Positions 1 through 10,847 of a DNA stretch of 38,014 nucleotides are shown here, in pieces. Origin of the DNA: Nocardiopsis flavescens (GTDB lineage Bacteria > Actinomycetota > Actinomycetes > Streptosporangiales > Streptosporangiaceae); contig NZ_FQZK01000038.1 in assembly GCF_900141985.1 (NCBI RefSeq), positions 1 to 38,014 of the forward strand. Direction: 5' to 3'. Below the pieces are notes generated by a model. The model was not told the origin of the DNA. It was given only the letters and a program-made list of their open reading frames with translations, and made no database searches. Within the stretch, counting starts at the first letter, position 1, and every line of letters begins with the position of its first letter. A program made the position numbers and the translations under genes.

Positions 1-19
1 TGTACTGACCACAGAGGTT
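1..19 (+). repeat. Left terminal inverted repeat of the IS481-family element
   Basis: It begins TGTACTGACC and matches the reverse complement of 1047-1065 at 16 of 19 positions, with mismatches at positions 5, 11 and 12. Confidence 0.8.
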
Positions 20-110
20 GGTAACACCCACCCCGCCCGACACACACGAAGAGGGCCTTCGGTATCGGTGTGGATTGCGACATCTGCACCGACTCACCAG
101 AAGGCCCTCG

Positions 111-1066
111 ATGCCCCACACTACCCACCCCAACGCCCGCCTCACACCCGCCGGGCGCCTGGCCCTGGCCCGCTGCGTCGTGGACGACGGCTGGCCGCTG
201 CGCCGGGCCGCCGAACGCTTCCAGACCAGCCCCACCACCGCCAAACGCTGGGCCGACCGCTACCGGACCCTCGGCGAGCCCGGCATGCACGACACCTCCA
301 GCCGCCCCCACCACAGCCCCCGGCGCACCCCCACCCACCGCGAGCGCCGGATCATCAAACTCCGCATCCTCCACCGGTGGGGACCAGCCCGCATCGGCGG
401 CCACCTGCGCATGCACGCCTCCACCGTCCACCGCGTCCTGACCCGCTACAAGTGCGCCCGCCTCACCCACCTGGACCGGGCCACCGGCCGTGTGGTGCGC
501 CGATACGAACGCGAGCGGCCCGGCGAGCTGGTCCACGTGGACATCAAGAAGCTCGGCAACATCCCCGACGGCGGCGGCCACAAGACACTGGGCCGCGCCC
601 GGGGGCGCAAGAACCGGGCCAGGGCCGGGTACGCCTACCTGCACAACGCCGTGGACGACCACTCCCGCCTGGCCTACTGCGAGATCCTGGCCGATGAGAA
701 GAAGGAGACCGCCACCGGGTTCTGGGAACGCGCGGCCGCCTACTTCGCGTCGGTGGGCATCGTCGTGGAGCGGGTGCTGACCGACAACGGGTCCTGCTAC
801 AAGTCCCACGCCTGGCGGGGCCTGCTGGCCGGCCAGGGCATCGAGCACAAGCGCACCCGCCCCTACCGTCCCCAGACCAACGGCAAGGTCGAGCGGTTCA
901 ACCGCGTCCTGGTCGAGGAATGGGCCTACGCCCGCCCCTACACCAGCGAGAGCGAGAAGCGGGAGGCGTTCACAGGGTGGTTGCACCACTACAATCACCA
1001 CCGGTTCCACACCGCCCTCGGGGGCCCTCCCGCTTCCCGCGTACCTAACCTCTCAGGTCAATACAC

Positions 1067-1070
<4 letters not shown>
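111..1070 (+). CDS. IS481-family DDE transposase
   Basis: This 319-residue transposase cuts and joins the ends of the surrounding element. An N-terminal helix-turn-helix region (about residues 10-60, with GWPLRRAAERF and TAKRWADRY) is followed by a second HTH-like segment (STVHRVL, about 104-110) and an rve-type integrase core. The catalytic triad is visible as D144 (VHVDIKK), D225 (LTDNGS) and E261 (GKVERFN), with the D(35)E spacing of this family. The start at 111 is chosen because LTPAGRL near the N-terminus is typical of the family; the open frame extends upstream to 18, into the terminal repeat, and that part is probably not translated. The stop codon lies three to five bases beyond the IS end, inside the CTAG target. 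Length is normal for an intact copy. Confidence 0.93.
1047..1065 (-). repeat. Right terminal inverted repeat of the IS481-family element
   Basis: Read on the minus strand it begins TGTATTGACC. It lies inside the last codons of the transposase gene, so the C-terminal residues NLSGQYT are encoded by the repeat itself. Confidence 0.8.
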
Positions 1071-2749
<1,679 letters not shown>

Positions 2750-2756
2750 GGCATGC

Positions 2757-2848
2757 CTCCCTACGTCGGAATTACCCGAACAGGTTCTGCGGTCGGCGAC
2801 ACCGTTGAGCCGCCCTCTCAGCCCGCCATGGCGCGAGCTCCCGCGTTG
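2757..2848 (-). promoter_or_regulatory. TPP riboswitch (THI box) of thiC
   Basis: On the minus strand the leader holds the two conserved TPP-binding segments. GGGCTGAGAGG (pyrimidine-sensor side) is followed by AACCTGTTCGGGTAAT and CCGACGTAGGGA (pyrophosphate side and closing stem). The Shine-Dalgarno GGGAGG overlaps the final conserved GTAGGGA strand and lies six bases before the thiC ATG. Thiamine pyrophosphate binding is therefore expected to hide the ribosome binding site. The 5' boundary is approximate. Confidence 0.93.
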
Positions 2849-3004
2849 CGTATTCGATTGTGGGACACGGCGGCGCCGTGCCCGGGCTCGCCCGCGCGGC
2901 GGGCGGCCCCGGCCACTGTACACAGGCGCACCCCCGTCCCGTCCAGACCCCCGGGGCCGGGAGAAGGCGGCCGGGAGCCGCCCGGGCGGGGCCGGGCACG
3001 GGCC

Positions 3005-3862
3005 TCAGAAGAGGGTGTCCGGCTCCGGTCCGCTCCCGGCCTCCAGCGGCACCAGCAGGTCGGGCCGGTTGTTCTTGATGCTGTTGACTTCGGTGGAGAC
3101 CTCGTCCACGGCCAGCCGCCCCGCCGGGGTGGCGCCCAGGATGTGCGCGAGCCCGTCGGGCCCGGTCGCCGGGTCCAGCCACGCGGCCCAGTCTCGCCGG
3201 GGCACGATCACGGGCATCCGCTCATGGATGTGCGCCAGTTCCGGGGCGGCCTCGGTGGTGATGACGGCGCAGCTCCACACCCAGGCCGCCGGGTCCTCCT
3301 CGGGTACCTCGGGGTCGCGCCAGCGCTCGAAGATCCCGGCCATCGCCAGCGGCTCGCCGTCGCCCGGGTAGTGGATGGAGTAGGGCTTCTTGTCGGCCTT
3401 GGCCTTGCGCTTCTTGTGCTCGGGGTCGGTGGCGGGCGAGGTGCTGGCCTGGACCGTGCCGTCCTTGCCGACGAGCTGCCACTCGTAGTAGGCGTCGGCG
3501 GGCAGCAGGCAGCGGCGTCGGCGGAACGCCGTGCGGAACGCGGGCTTGTCGGCGACGGTCTCGCTGCGCGCGTTGATCATGCGGTAGCCGACGTTGCGGT
3601 CCTTGGCCCAGGACGGGACCAGCCCCCAGCGCAGGGTGTGCAGGGAGCGCGGACCGGGCTCCCCGCCGTCCGCGCCCCGCGGCGGCGGGCCGAGCACCGC
3701 GTACACCGGGCGGCCGGGGGAGATGTTGTAGTCCGGCTCCAGCTCCTCCAGCGGCGGCCAGGCGCGGGTGTCCACGTCGTCGGCGGGCAGGGCCTCCTCC
3801 GGCAGGCCGAAGTCGAGCCGGAGCTGCTGCACGTTCCTGGACTGGGCATAACGACCGCACAT
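3005..3862 (-). CDS. SRAP/YedK-HMCES family protein (abasic-site DNA-protein crosslinker)
   Basis: This 285-residue SRAP protein belongs to the family that shields abasic sites in single-stranded DNA by a thiazolidine crosslink through its N-terminal cysteine. The start at 3862 gives MCGRYAQS, so Cys2 becomes the N-terminal residue after Met removal; the longer open frame (to 3907) would bury it and is rejected. Other family residues are visible: Asn46 in YNISPG, the NARSE motif at 97-101, Glu127 in YYEW, and the late HERMPVIVP histidine. The gene starts 10 bases after the stop of the DUF3068 gene and could be co-transcribed with it, though no functional link is evident. The 155 bases between it and the thiC leader hold no gene. 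Confidence 0.93.
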   Translation of the reverse strand: MCGRYAQSRNVQQLRLDFGLPEEALPADDVDTRAWPPLEELEPDYNISPGRPVYAVLGPPPRGADGGEPGPRSLHTLRWGLVPSWAKDRNVGYRMINARSETVADKPAFRTAFRRRRCLLPADAYYEWQLVGKDGTVQASTSPATDPEHKKRKAKADKKPYSIHYPGDGEPLAMAGIFERWRDPEVPEEDPAAWVWSCAVITTEAAPELAHIHERMPVIVPRRDWAAWLDPATGPDGLAHILGATPAGRLAVDEVSTEVNSIKNNRPDLLVPLEAGSGPEPDTLF

Positions 3863-3872
3863 GCGTCCGATC

Positions 3873-4901
3873 CTACGCCGACGGCACCCGGTTCCCAGCA
3901 GTCTCACCGGAATCGGCCGCCTTCGCGTCCGCGACCGCGGGGGCGTCGTCCCCGGCGCGGCCCCCGCCGCGGGAGCGGTCGCGCAGCGCGAGCACCGCCC
4001 CGGCGGCCAGTAGCAGCCCTCCGGCCGGGCCCAGCGCCCAGGGCGCCCACGACTCCAGGGCGCGCAGGGTCAGGGAGCGGACCCGGGCCTGCTCGGCGCG
4101 GCCCGCGATCTGGTTCTCCCGCAGGCCCAGCTCGGCGTAGAGCAGGTGCACCTCGCCGTCGGCGTTCTGCGGGCGCAGCGTCTCCAGCCGGGCCTCGTGG
4201 GTGTTGACGACGGTGCCGGTCACCGGCTCCACCCAGTAGGTGCGCACGACCTGGAGCCAGCGCCCCGCGGTCACCGTGCCCTGGGCCCCCGGGGTGAAGA
4301 GCCGCGCGGGGACCTCGCGGGCCGACTCGGGCACCTGGGTGGCGGAGACCTCCTGGGTGTAGCGGCGCACGGACAGGCCCGCGACCTCGTCCGTCCCCTC
4401 GAACTCCATGAGGGGCGCGGCGCGCACCTCGGCGTCGTAGAAGGGGTGGTCGGCCTCCCCCACCCCGGCGGGCCAGGAGAACACCAGTCCTGCCTGGCGG
4501 ACCGCGCGGTCCCCGTTGACGTGCTCCCCGCAGCAGTTGACCGAGCGGCCCGTGCCCCGGTCGACGATGACGCGGCGGCTCCAGTGGTCGATCATCGCGC
4601 CCTCGGCGACGGTGTCCACCGACATCTCCCACGCCGACCAGTCCGGGCCGTGGGGCTGGGCGGAGACGGAGGTGTTGCGGATGATCCGCACGCCGTCCAC
4701 CCACTCCCACCGCGAGGTGTCCAGGTAGCCGGCTCCGTCGGCGACCATCGTCACCTCGAACCGGCCCTGGGCGGGCAGCACCGCCACCCGGTCGTACACG
4801 TACAGCGGCAGCATCGCGGCCAGGGTGAGCAGGAAGGCGCCGACCGCGGCGGGGACCGTGCCCCGGGGCAGGCGCCGCCGCGCGGTGTCGTCCGCGCTCA
4901 T
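3873..4901 (-). CDS. DUF3068 family membrane-anchored protein
   Basis: This 342-residue protein of the DUF3068 (PorA-like) family has no proven function that I can name. An N-terminal membrane segment (about residues 15-37, VPAAVGAFLLTLAAMLPLYVYD) is followed by a long extracytoplasmic domain. A second membrane segment near the C-terminus (APWALGPAGGLLLAAGAVLAL) ends in a charged Ala-rich tail. The internal SVNCCGEHVNGDR has two adjacent cysteines. Its ATG overlaps the stop of the AftD-like gene as ATGA, so translation is probably coupled. DUF3068 genes are often found with envelope glycosyltransferases in actinobacteria, which fits this position at the end of the glycan cluster. A longer open frame reaching 6080 is an out-of-frame shadow of the upstream gene. 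Confidence 0.88.
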   Translation of the reverse strand: MSADDTARRRLPRGTVPAAVGAFLLTLAAMLPLYVYDRVAVLPAQGRFEVTMVADGAGYLDTSRWEWVDGVRIIRNTSVSAQPHGPDWSAWEMSVDTVAEGAMIDHWSRRVIVDRGTGRSVNCCGEHVNGDRAVRQAGLVFSWPAGVGEADHPFYDAEVRAAPLMEFEGTDEVAGLSVRRYTQEVSATQVPESAREVPARLFTPGAQGTVTAGRWLQVVRTYWVEPVTGTVVNTHEARLETLRPQNADGEVHLLYAELGLRENQIAGRAEQARVRSLTLRALESWAPWALGPAGGLLLAAGAVLALRDRSRGGGRAGDDAPAVADAKAADSGETAGNRVPSA

Positions 4902-7900
4902 GTGCGCGCCTCCTCGTGGTCGCTCTCCCGGGGGGCGCCGCCGGCCGCCGGGTCCGGTCCGTCCCCCGGCCCGTCCGGGGTGCGGGGGTCCCGCGCGGCG
5001 TGCCGCCCCGGGTCCTCCCCGCCCGGTTCGCCGGACGCCGCCCGGTGCGCGGCGGCCGGGTGGGCGTCGGCGGGCGCCGGGTCGGGCCGCTGCCCCAGGG
5101 CGAGGACGAGCCGGGCCAGCGCGGGCAGGCACAGGAGCTGGGCGACCCAGCCGCGCAGCGGCTGGCCCACCACGTCCGTAACGTCGTGGAACGGCAGGTG
5201 GACCGCCATGTGGGTGCCCGCCGCCATCGCCAGCCCGGCCAGTCCCAGCGACACCGCGACCGGCCAGGGCCCGGCCAGGTGGGGCAGGGCCCGCCCGCCC
5301 AGGGACGGGCTGCCCGGCCTGGCGTGCCGCAGGCGGGTGGGGGCGCGGCGGCCCAGCCACCACACGCACAGCAGGATGGCGCCGACCAGGGCGGCGCCCG
5401 CCCATCCGGAGACCCAGACCCCGTAGGCCAGTCCCAGCGGCAGCACGAGCCACCGCGACGGGCGGGCCTCCCCCGCCCCGGGCAGGGCGCGCGCACCGCG
5501 GGGCTCCCCCGCGGCGGCGGCACGGCCGCCCGGCAGCAGCCGCCGCGGCCACAGGGCCGCGACCGCCAGCAGCGCGGCCAGGGCGCCGCCCGCGGCCAGG
5601 GCCCGGTGGTAGGCGGCGTCGGGGGTGTAGGACAGGGTGACGGTCCCCGCGCTTGCGGCGGGCAGCAGCCAGGCCTGCTTCCAGCCCTCCAGCCGGATCG
5701 GCTCCAGGGTCCGCCCGTCCTCCAGGCGGGCCTGCCAGCCCTCGTTGTAGTTCTCGTTGACGACGAGGAAGGAGTCGGTCTCGACGGCCTCCACGTCCAG
5801 GCGGCGCTCCCCGGGGCCCCACGCGTGCACGGCGGCGGGGGCGGTCAGGGAGACCTCGGGGCGCTCGGCCCGCGGTTCGCCCGACGCCACCACGGCGGAG
5901 CGGACCTCGTACCGGTTCCCGGGGTCGACGACGATGCGGTTCCCGCCCTCCACCAGGTCCAGGCCGGTGCAGCTCTCGTAGCGCAGCGGGCGCCCGGCGA
6001 GCTGGTCGGCGAGGGTGCCCTCGCTGATGCGCGTCTCCACCCGCTGCCCGTTGACCCGCAGGGTCGGGCCCAGGCCGCATGCGGTGGAGGCGTCGGCCTC
6101 GGGGGCCGGATCCACCGGCTCCACGCCCGGCAGGGCGATGGTGCCGATCTCCAGGGCCTGCCCCTCGGGCCGCTCGAACGTGACCCGCAGTTCATCGGCG
6201 GTGAAGGGGGCGAAGCCGACCCGCCCGCTGCCGTCCAGCCACCCCTCGCGGACGGTGCCGCCGCCCTCGACCGTGACCTTGATCGGGCGCAGCACGCTGT
6301 CGGCCCGCGGGAAGTCCACCGTGAGGTGCCCCAGTTCCACCGGCTCGCCCAGGTCGATGTCGAGCCAGGGGCGCTTCTCCTCGGGGTCGGGGTACCAGAC
6401 GGTGCTCGCGTCGTCGTCCAGGGCGCCGCGCCCCATCGCGGCCGGGTGCTGCACCGCGGTGGAGGAGGCCGTGACGTAGGGGTGGGTGCCGGCCCGGTTG
6501 GCCGCGTTCTCGGCCTCGCGGGGGTCGGTGAGGACGACCTCGCCGGAGACCGAGTGCGGGGTGGAGGCCGCGTCGGCCGACAGCTCGAAGGTGCGGTCCA
6601 GGCGGCGGGCGTCCTCGCCCTGCACCTGGAGGCCGCTGTTGCACACCCACACGTGGGAGCCCTCCATGCACCCGGGCGCGGTGCCGGTGGACCCGGTGAA
6701 GAGCAGCGTCCCGGCGTCGGCCGGGCCGGGGACGCGCAGGGTGCGGGCGGGCTCCAGGCCGGGCACCGAGAGGGAGGAGACGCCCACCCGGGTGCCGAAC
6801 CGGTACTCGGGCTCCCAGGCCAGTTCGTCCACGCGCAGGCGCAGGGTGGTGGTGGCGCCGGGCGGGGCCGCCACCTCCTGGGGCTCGTCGGTCTGGGCGA
6901 CGGGCACGTCGACCTCGCCGGTGTCGGTGATGACGCTGATCCGGGAGGGCGGAGGGTCGTTCGCGAACTGCTCGAACGCGACCGCCAGCCCGGCGAGGTC
7001 CTGCGGTTCGTCGAACTCCACCTCGATCCACTCGCCCAAGGCGCCGGTGAACGCGCTGGAGCGCCACGAGGTGGTCAGGTCGTCGTCGAGGGCGGCCTGC
7101 GGCCCGTGTCCGGGGTCGCGGTCGGCGGCGCGGGCGCCCGCGCCCGCCTCGGAGGAGGAGGCGCGCACGGACGCGATCCCGATGTCCTCGGCGTGGGCGG
7201 TGTACTCCTCCCAGGCCGGGTCGGTGATGTCGGGCGCGGGCACGTCGCGTTCGAGTTCCTCGTCCTCGGTGAGGGTCGCGGACACGTTGCGGCGCACGTC
7301 GGGGTAGACCACCTCGCGGCGGCGGGCGGTATCGGTGACGATGGTGTCCTCGGCGGACACCCGCTCGGTCCCGGGGTCGTCGCCCAGCAGCACCGGCCGG
7401 TCGTCGGTGATCAGGCCCTGCTCGGCCAGGTGCAGCAGCGACTCGGGGCCGCCGGTCACGCGGACGGCCTCGTCGGCGGGCACCACGCCCACGGTCGGGG
7501 CGGCGTCCTCCACCTCGTAGATCGTCAGCGCCGGGTAGGGCTGGTCGAACCACTGCGAGGCGGAGTGGTGGTCCAGGGACCCCATGGGCGCGCCGAACTC
7601 CGCGGCCGGCTCGATGCCGGGCGAGGAGGCGAGGGCCTGGTGGACGCGGGCGGGCCAGCCGCCGTGGTTGTCCACCCGCTGGAGGTCGTTGCGCACCAGC
7701 AGGTGGGTGACGCCCATCCGGGCCAGGGTGTCGGCGAGCCCCTCCGACCCGCGCCCGGAGGAGACCCGCTGGTCGATCTCGTGGGTGAGCCGGGAGACGC
7801 CGGCCGAGCCCCAGGGGATGATCTGGTGGTTGGTCCAGGCGCCGTCGAGGAGCGGTTGCAGGGGCTCGTCCAGGGGGCGGCCCCACTCGTACTCGCCGCG

Positions 7901-9343
7901 CGCGGAGCCGGGCAGCGCCATCGTCATGCCGCGTTCGCCGGAGCGGTCGTCCAGCCAGTCCACGGCCTCGTGCCAGTACCCGGGGATCGCGGTGAAGCCG
8001 CCCGCGGGGGCCACGCCCACGGTGGCGATGGGAACGAGGGTGACCAGGAAGGCGGCCGAGCACGCGGCGGCCACGGTGCGCCGCACCCGCCCGGAGACGG
8101 GTTCGCCGCGCCGGTCGGCCCGGTCCCGGGCGACCACCACGGGCAGGTGGGCCAGGCCCAGGACCAGCGGCAGCCGGATGAGCGCGTCGAACTTGTGGAC
8201 GTTGCGGAACGGGGCCAGCGCGCCGTCGAGGAGTTCGCGCACGGTCCCGGCGAACGGGCCGGTGAGGTCGCCGGTGAAGCCCGCGACGATGATCGCGGTG
8301 CCGGTGAGCAGGCTGGTGACGAGGAAGAGGCGTTCGGGGGTGCGCCGGTTGATGAGCCCGGCCAGGCCCAGTCCGGCGACCAGCGCGGTCACCACGATCA
8401 GCCAGGGGGTGAGCGACAGGGCGGCGCCGGAGGGCAGCGCGGTGTTGCCCTGGTCGGGCAGGAAGCCCATCCAGTTGGAGGTGCCGCGCAGCGCGTTGAG
8501 CAGCGAGGTGACGCCGGTGGTGACGGCGGCGTCCTCGGTGTAGGGCATGAACGAGTACACGTACCGCGACATGAGCAGCAGCGGGGCGACGTACCAGAAC
8601 GTGGCGGCGACGACCGCCGCCGACCACCAGAGGATGAGCCGCCGCTTGCGCGGCCCCCGGCGCCGGGTGATCAGGTACAGGCCGGGGACGATGAGGACGG
8701 CCAGCTCGGAGACGGCGTTGGTGCCGCCGCACAGCAGGAACGCTGCGCCCGACAGCAGCGCCATGCGGGCCGGGGGGTACCCGTGCCGGGCGCCCAGGAC
8801 CAGCGGGAGCAGCACCCACGGCAGGAGGAGCATCGGCTGGAGCTCGGCCGAGTTGTACGACAGCAGCGTCAGCACGCGGGGGGCGAGCGCGTAGGCGATC
8901 CCGGCGAGGATGCGGGTGTTGACGGTCCCGATGCCCAGGGCCCCGGCCACCTTGTACACGCCCAGGAACGCGGCGACGAGCAGCACCGCCATCCACGAGC
9001 GCTGGACCAGCCACTCGGGCATGCCGAGCAGGTCCAGCAGCAGGTGGAAGGGGGCGTTGGGGAAGAAGTACCCGTACGCCTGGTTCTGGATCTGGCCGAA
9101 GTAGGAGGCGTCCCACAGGTGCAGGGCGCGCTCCATGAACCCCAGGGGGTTGACCGTCAGGTCCAGCTTGGTGTCGCTGACGATCCGACCGGGGTCGATG
9201 CTGGCCGCCAGGGCGCCCAGGAGAAGGCACACCGCGAGGACCTTGAGCCGCCGCAGCAGCTTCTCGTCCACTCCCCCGGGGACGGGGGACGGTGTCCTGG
9301 AATCCTCCGGTTCGCGCCTGGCGGTGGATTCCGCCGAAGTCAC
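4898..9343 (-). CDS. AftD-like alpha-(1->3)-arabinofuranosyltransferase, GT-C fold with discoidin-like modules
   Basis: This giant 1481-residue membrane glycosyltransferase resembles mycobacterial AftD (Rv0236c), which adds arabinofuranose branches to envelope arabinans from a polyprenyl-phosphate donor. The first membrane helix (about 33-48) is followed by the GT-C loop LHLWDASYFGQIQNQAYGY with candidate catalytic Asp78. A block of about ten helices runs to about residue 440. Next come extracytoplasmic domains including two F5/8-type (discoidin-like) carbohydrate-binding modules near residues 730-830 (TTSWRSSAFTG) and 955-1040 (STVWYPDPEEKRPWLDIDLG). C-terminal helices lie at about 1250-1410, before a disordered acidic tail. 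The GTG start at 9343 overlaps the stop of the GT4 gene as GTGA, and the stop overlaps the DUF3068 start as ATGA. The donor and acceptor in this organism are unknown. Confidence 0.9.
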   Translation of the reverse strand: MTSAESTARREPEDSRTPSPVPGGVDEKLLRRLKVLAVCLLLGALAASIDPGRIVSDTKLDLTVNPLGFMERALHLWDASYFGQIQNQAYGYFFPNAPFHLLLDLLGMPEWLVQRSWMAVLLVAAFLGVYKVAGALGIGTVNTRILAGIAYALAPRVLTLLSYNSAELQPMLLLPWVLLPLVLGARHGYPPARMALLSGAAFLLCGGTNAVSELAVLIVPGLYLITRRRGPRKRRLILWWSAAVVAATFWYVAPLLLMSRYVYSFMPYTEDAAVTTGVTSLLNALRGTSNWMGFLPDQGNTALPSGAALSLTPWLIVVTALVAGLGLAGLINRRTPERLFLVTSLLTGTAIIVAGFTGDLTGPFAGTVRELLDGALAPFRNVHKFDALIRLPLVLGLAHLPVVVARDRADRRGEPVSGRVRRTVAAACSAAFLVTLVPIATVGVAPAGGFTAIPGYWHEAVDWLDDRSGERGMTMALPGSARGEYEWGRPLDEPLQPLLDGAWTNHQIIPWGSAGVSRLTHEIDQRVSSGRGSEGLADTLARMGVTHLLVRNDLQRVDNHGGWPARVHQALASSPGIEPAAEFGAPMGSLDHHSASQWFDQPYPALTIYEVEDAAPTVGVVPADEAVRVTGGPESLLHLAEQGLITDDRPVLLGDDPGTERVSAEDTIVTDTARRREVVYPDVRRNVSATLTEDEELERDVPAPDITDPAWEEYTAHAEDIGIASVRASSSEAGAGARAADRDPGHGPQAALDDDLTTSWRSSAFTGALGEWIEVEFDEPQDLAGLAVAFEQFANDPPPSRISVITDTGEVDVPVAQTDEPQEVAAPPGATTTLRLRVDELAWEPEYRFGTRVGVSSLSVPGLEPARTLRVPGPADAGTLLFTGSTGTAPGCMEGSHVWVCNSGLQVQGEDARRLDRTFELSADAASTPHSVSGEVVLTDPREAENAANRAGTHPYVTASSTAVQHPAAMGRGALDDDASTVWYPDPEEKRPWLDIDLGEPVELGHLTVDFPRADSVLRPIKVTVEGGGTVREGWLDGSGRVGFAPFTADELRVTFERPEGQALEIGTIALPGVEPVDPAPEADASTACGLGPTLRVNGQRVETRISEGTLADQLAGRPLRYESCTGLDLVEGGNRIVVDPGNRYEVRSAVVASGEPRAERPEVSLTAPAAVHAWGPGERRLDVEAVETDSFLVVNENYNEGWQARLEDGRTLEPIRLEGWKQAWLLPAASAGTVTLSYTPDAAYHRALAAGGALAALLAVAALWPRRLLPGGRAAAAGEPRGARALPGAGEARPSRWLVLPLGLAYGVWVSGWAGAALVGAILLCVWWLGRRAPTRLRHARPGSPSLGGRALPHLAGPWPVAVSLGLAGLAMAAGTHMAVHLPFHDVTDVVGQPLRGWVAQLLCLPALARLVLALGQRPDPAPADAHPAAAHRAASGEPGGEDPGRHAARDPRTPDGPGDGPDPAAGGAPRESDHEEART

Positions 9344-10614
9344 TTCTCTGCTTTCCTGCCTGACGTGGTGCCGGGGGCGTCCGAGCCGCCGGGGAGGCCG
9401 AGTTCGCGGGCGACCAGGCGGGTCATCTCCGCGCCGCTGGCCTCCCAGGTGAAGCGTTCGGCCCAGTCCCGGCAGGCCCGCCGCACGGCGGCCCTGCGGT
9501 GGGGGTCGGACAGCTCCTTCAGTGCCCGGGAGACCACGTCGGCCAGTTCTTCGCCGTCGCGCACCAGCCACCCGGTTTCGCCGTCTCGCACCGAATCGCG
9601 AAGTCCGTCCACATCGTAGGCCACGGTGGGCACGCCCAGGCGTGCCGCCTCGATGACGGTCAGGCCCCAGCCCTCGAACTCGGAGGCGGTGACGTGCAGG
9701 TGGCAGGAGGCCAGGACGCTGTTCTTGTCCTCCTCCGGCAAAAACCCGTGGAGGCGGACCCGGTCGGCGGTGCCGTCCCGGGAGGTCTGGTCGGCCAGGT
9801 GCGAGCCCTCGGGGCCGCGGCCGATGATGTGGACCCGCAGCCGGGGGTGCTCGTCCTCCAGTGCGCGAGCCAGGCCGGCGACCTGGGAGACGCGCTTTTG
9901 CACCACGAGCCGGCCCAGGCTGACGATCGCCGGGTCGCCCATGTCCTCCGGGGCGTCGTCCAGCGGCCTTAGGGGGCCCTGCACGCCGCCGTTGTGGATG
10001 ATCTCGACCGGGGCGCGCCAGCCCAGCTTCTCGCGCAGGGCGCGGCGGGAGGACTCCGAGACGGTGACGGTGGTGCAGCGGCGGTAGACCCGCGAGGCGA
10101 CGGCGGACTCGACGAAGCGGCCGAACCACGCCAGGGGCGCCGGGAAGTAGGCGTTGAACTGGAGGTCGTGGACGTGGTGGACGATGCTCACGACCCGGGT
10201 GCGGCGGCGCAGGACCAGGCGGGAGAAGAAGGGGATCCCGTTCATGCAGTCGAAGGCCAGCCGGTACTCGCGGCGCCACAGGGCGAGCCAGGCCATGACG
10301 CGCGGGTAGACCGTGAACCGGCCGCCCATGCGGCGGATGACGACCCCGTCCCGGGTCTCCACCCGGGCCTGGTGCGGCTCGCGGCTGGTCAGGAAGGTGA
10401 CGATGGCGCCGCGTTCGGCCAGGTGGCGGCTGATCCGCCAGGCGTACTCCTCGGCGCCCCCGGCCGCGCTCTGCCAGGGGTCGCGCCAGTTGACCATGAC
10501 CAGGCGGACCCCGTCGAGGCGGGGGCCGGGGTCGGTTCCGGCCTCCGCCGGGGCGGGGGCCGGGGTCGCGGCGACCGCGGGCAGGTCTCGGTGGTGGACC
10601 TTCGGGAAGACCAC
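9340..10614 (-). CDS. GT4-family glycosyltransferase
   Basis: This 424-residue cytoplasmic GT-B retaining glycosyltransferase is of the GT4 type. The N-terminal Rossmann domain has VMVNWRDPWQSAAGGAEEYAWRISRHL with the GGAE acceptor-side motif. The C-terminal domain has IVSLGRLVVQKRV and EFEGWGLTVIEAARLG, which carries the EX7E nucleotide-sugar motif. The GTG at 10614 is chosen because GGAAGGAGA lies about five bases upstream (10619-10627); the open frame continues to 10728 without a comparable site. The 3' end overlaps the AftD-like gene by GTGA, so the two are translationally coupled. Its sugar donor cannot be read from sequence. It may build the acceptor or lipid-linked precursor used by the membrane enzyme downstream. 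Confidence 0.92.
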   Translation of the reverse strand: MVFPKVHHRDLPAVAATPAPAPAEAGTDPGPRLDGVRLVMVNWRDPWQSAAGGAEEYAWRISRHLAERGAIVTFLTSREPHQARVETRDGVVIRRMGGRFTVYPRVMAWLALWRREYRLAFDCMNGIPFFSRLVLRRRTRVVSIVHHVHDLQFNAYFPAPLAWFGRFVESAVASRVYRRCTTVTVSESSRRALREKLGWRAPVEIIHNGGVQGPLRPLDDAPEDMGDPAIVSLGRLVVQKRVSQVAGLARALEDEHPRLRVHIIGRGPEGSHLADQTSRDGTADRVRLHGFLPEEDKNSVLASCHLHVTASEFEGWGLTVIEAARLGVPTVAYDVDGLRDSVRDGETGWLVRDGEELADVVSRALKELSDPHRRAAVRRACRDWAERFTWEASGAEMTRLVARELGLPGGSDAPGTTSGRKAEK

Positions 10615-10847
10615 GCGCTCTCCTTCCACGCGGTCCGGGACCCGGAGCGCTCGCCACCCTCCGGATTCGCTTGGAAACGGAGAGCGAGGGCGTGCGGGAA
10701 GAGCGGAGCGCACGCCGAGCGGACCCATCGACCGGACGTCTGTGGGGATGGGGGCGGCCGGGAAAGGGGACCGCCGGGACGAGGGGGACGGAGGGGCGCC
10801 CCGCTGGGGGCGAGGCGCCCGGAGGGCCTCGATCGAACGCGGGCGGC

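Larger units (their letters stand above)
1..1065 (+). mobile_element. IS481-family insertion sequence, complete or nearly so
   Basis: The element runs from the first base of the window to 1065. It is bounded by imperfect terminal inverted repeats (1-19 and 1047-1065, 16 of 19 positions matching, both beginning TGTA) and contains one DDE transposase gene. Immediately outside the right end is CCTAGG (1066-1071), which fits the NCTAGN target preference described for IS481. The left flank is not in the window, so the 6-bp target duplication cannot be confirmed. The element abuts the 3' end of thiC without breaking it. Because the window begins exactly at the left terminus, this is probably a contig end caused by a multicopy element. 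Confidence 0.88.

Noticed and set aside
3873..6080. 735-codon frame joining DUF3068 to upstream sequence
   Set aside because: The first 393 codons are an out-of-frame reading of the AftD-like gene. The DUF3068 product starts at ATG 4901 with a membrane anchor.
4916..9619. 1567-codon plus-strand open frame
   Set aside because: It is antisense to the AftD-like gene, with Gly/Arg/Val-rich low complexity and no family resemblance.
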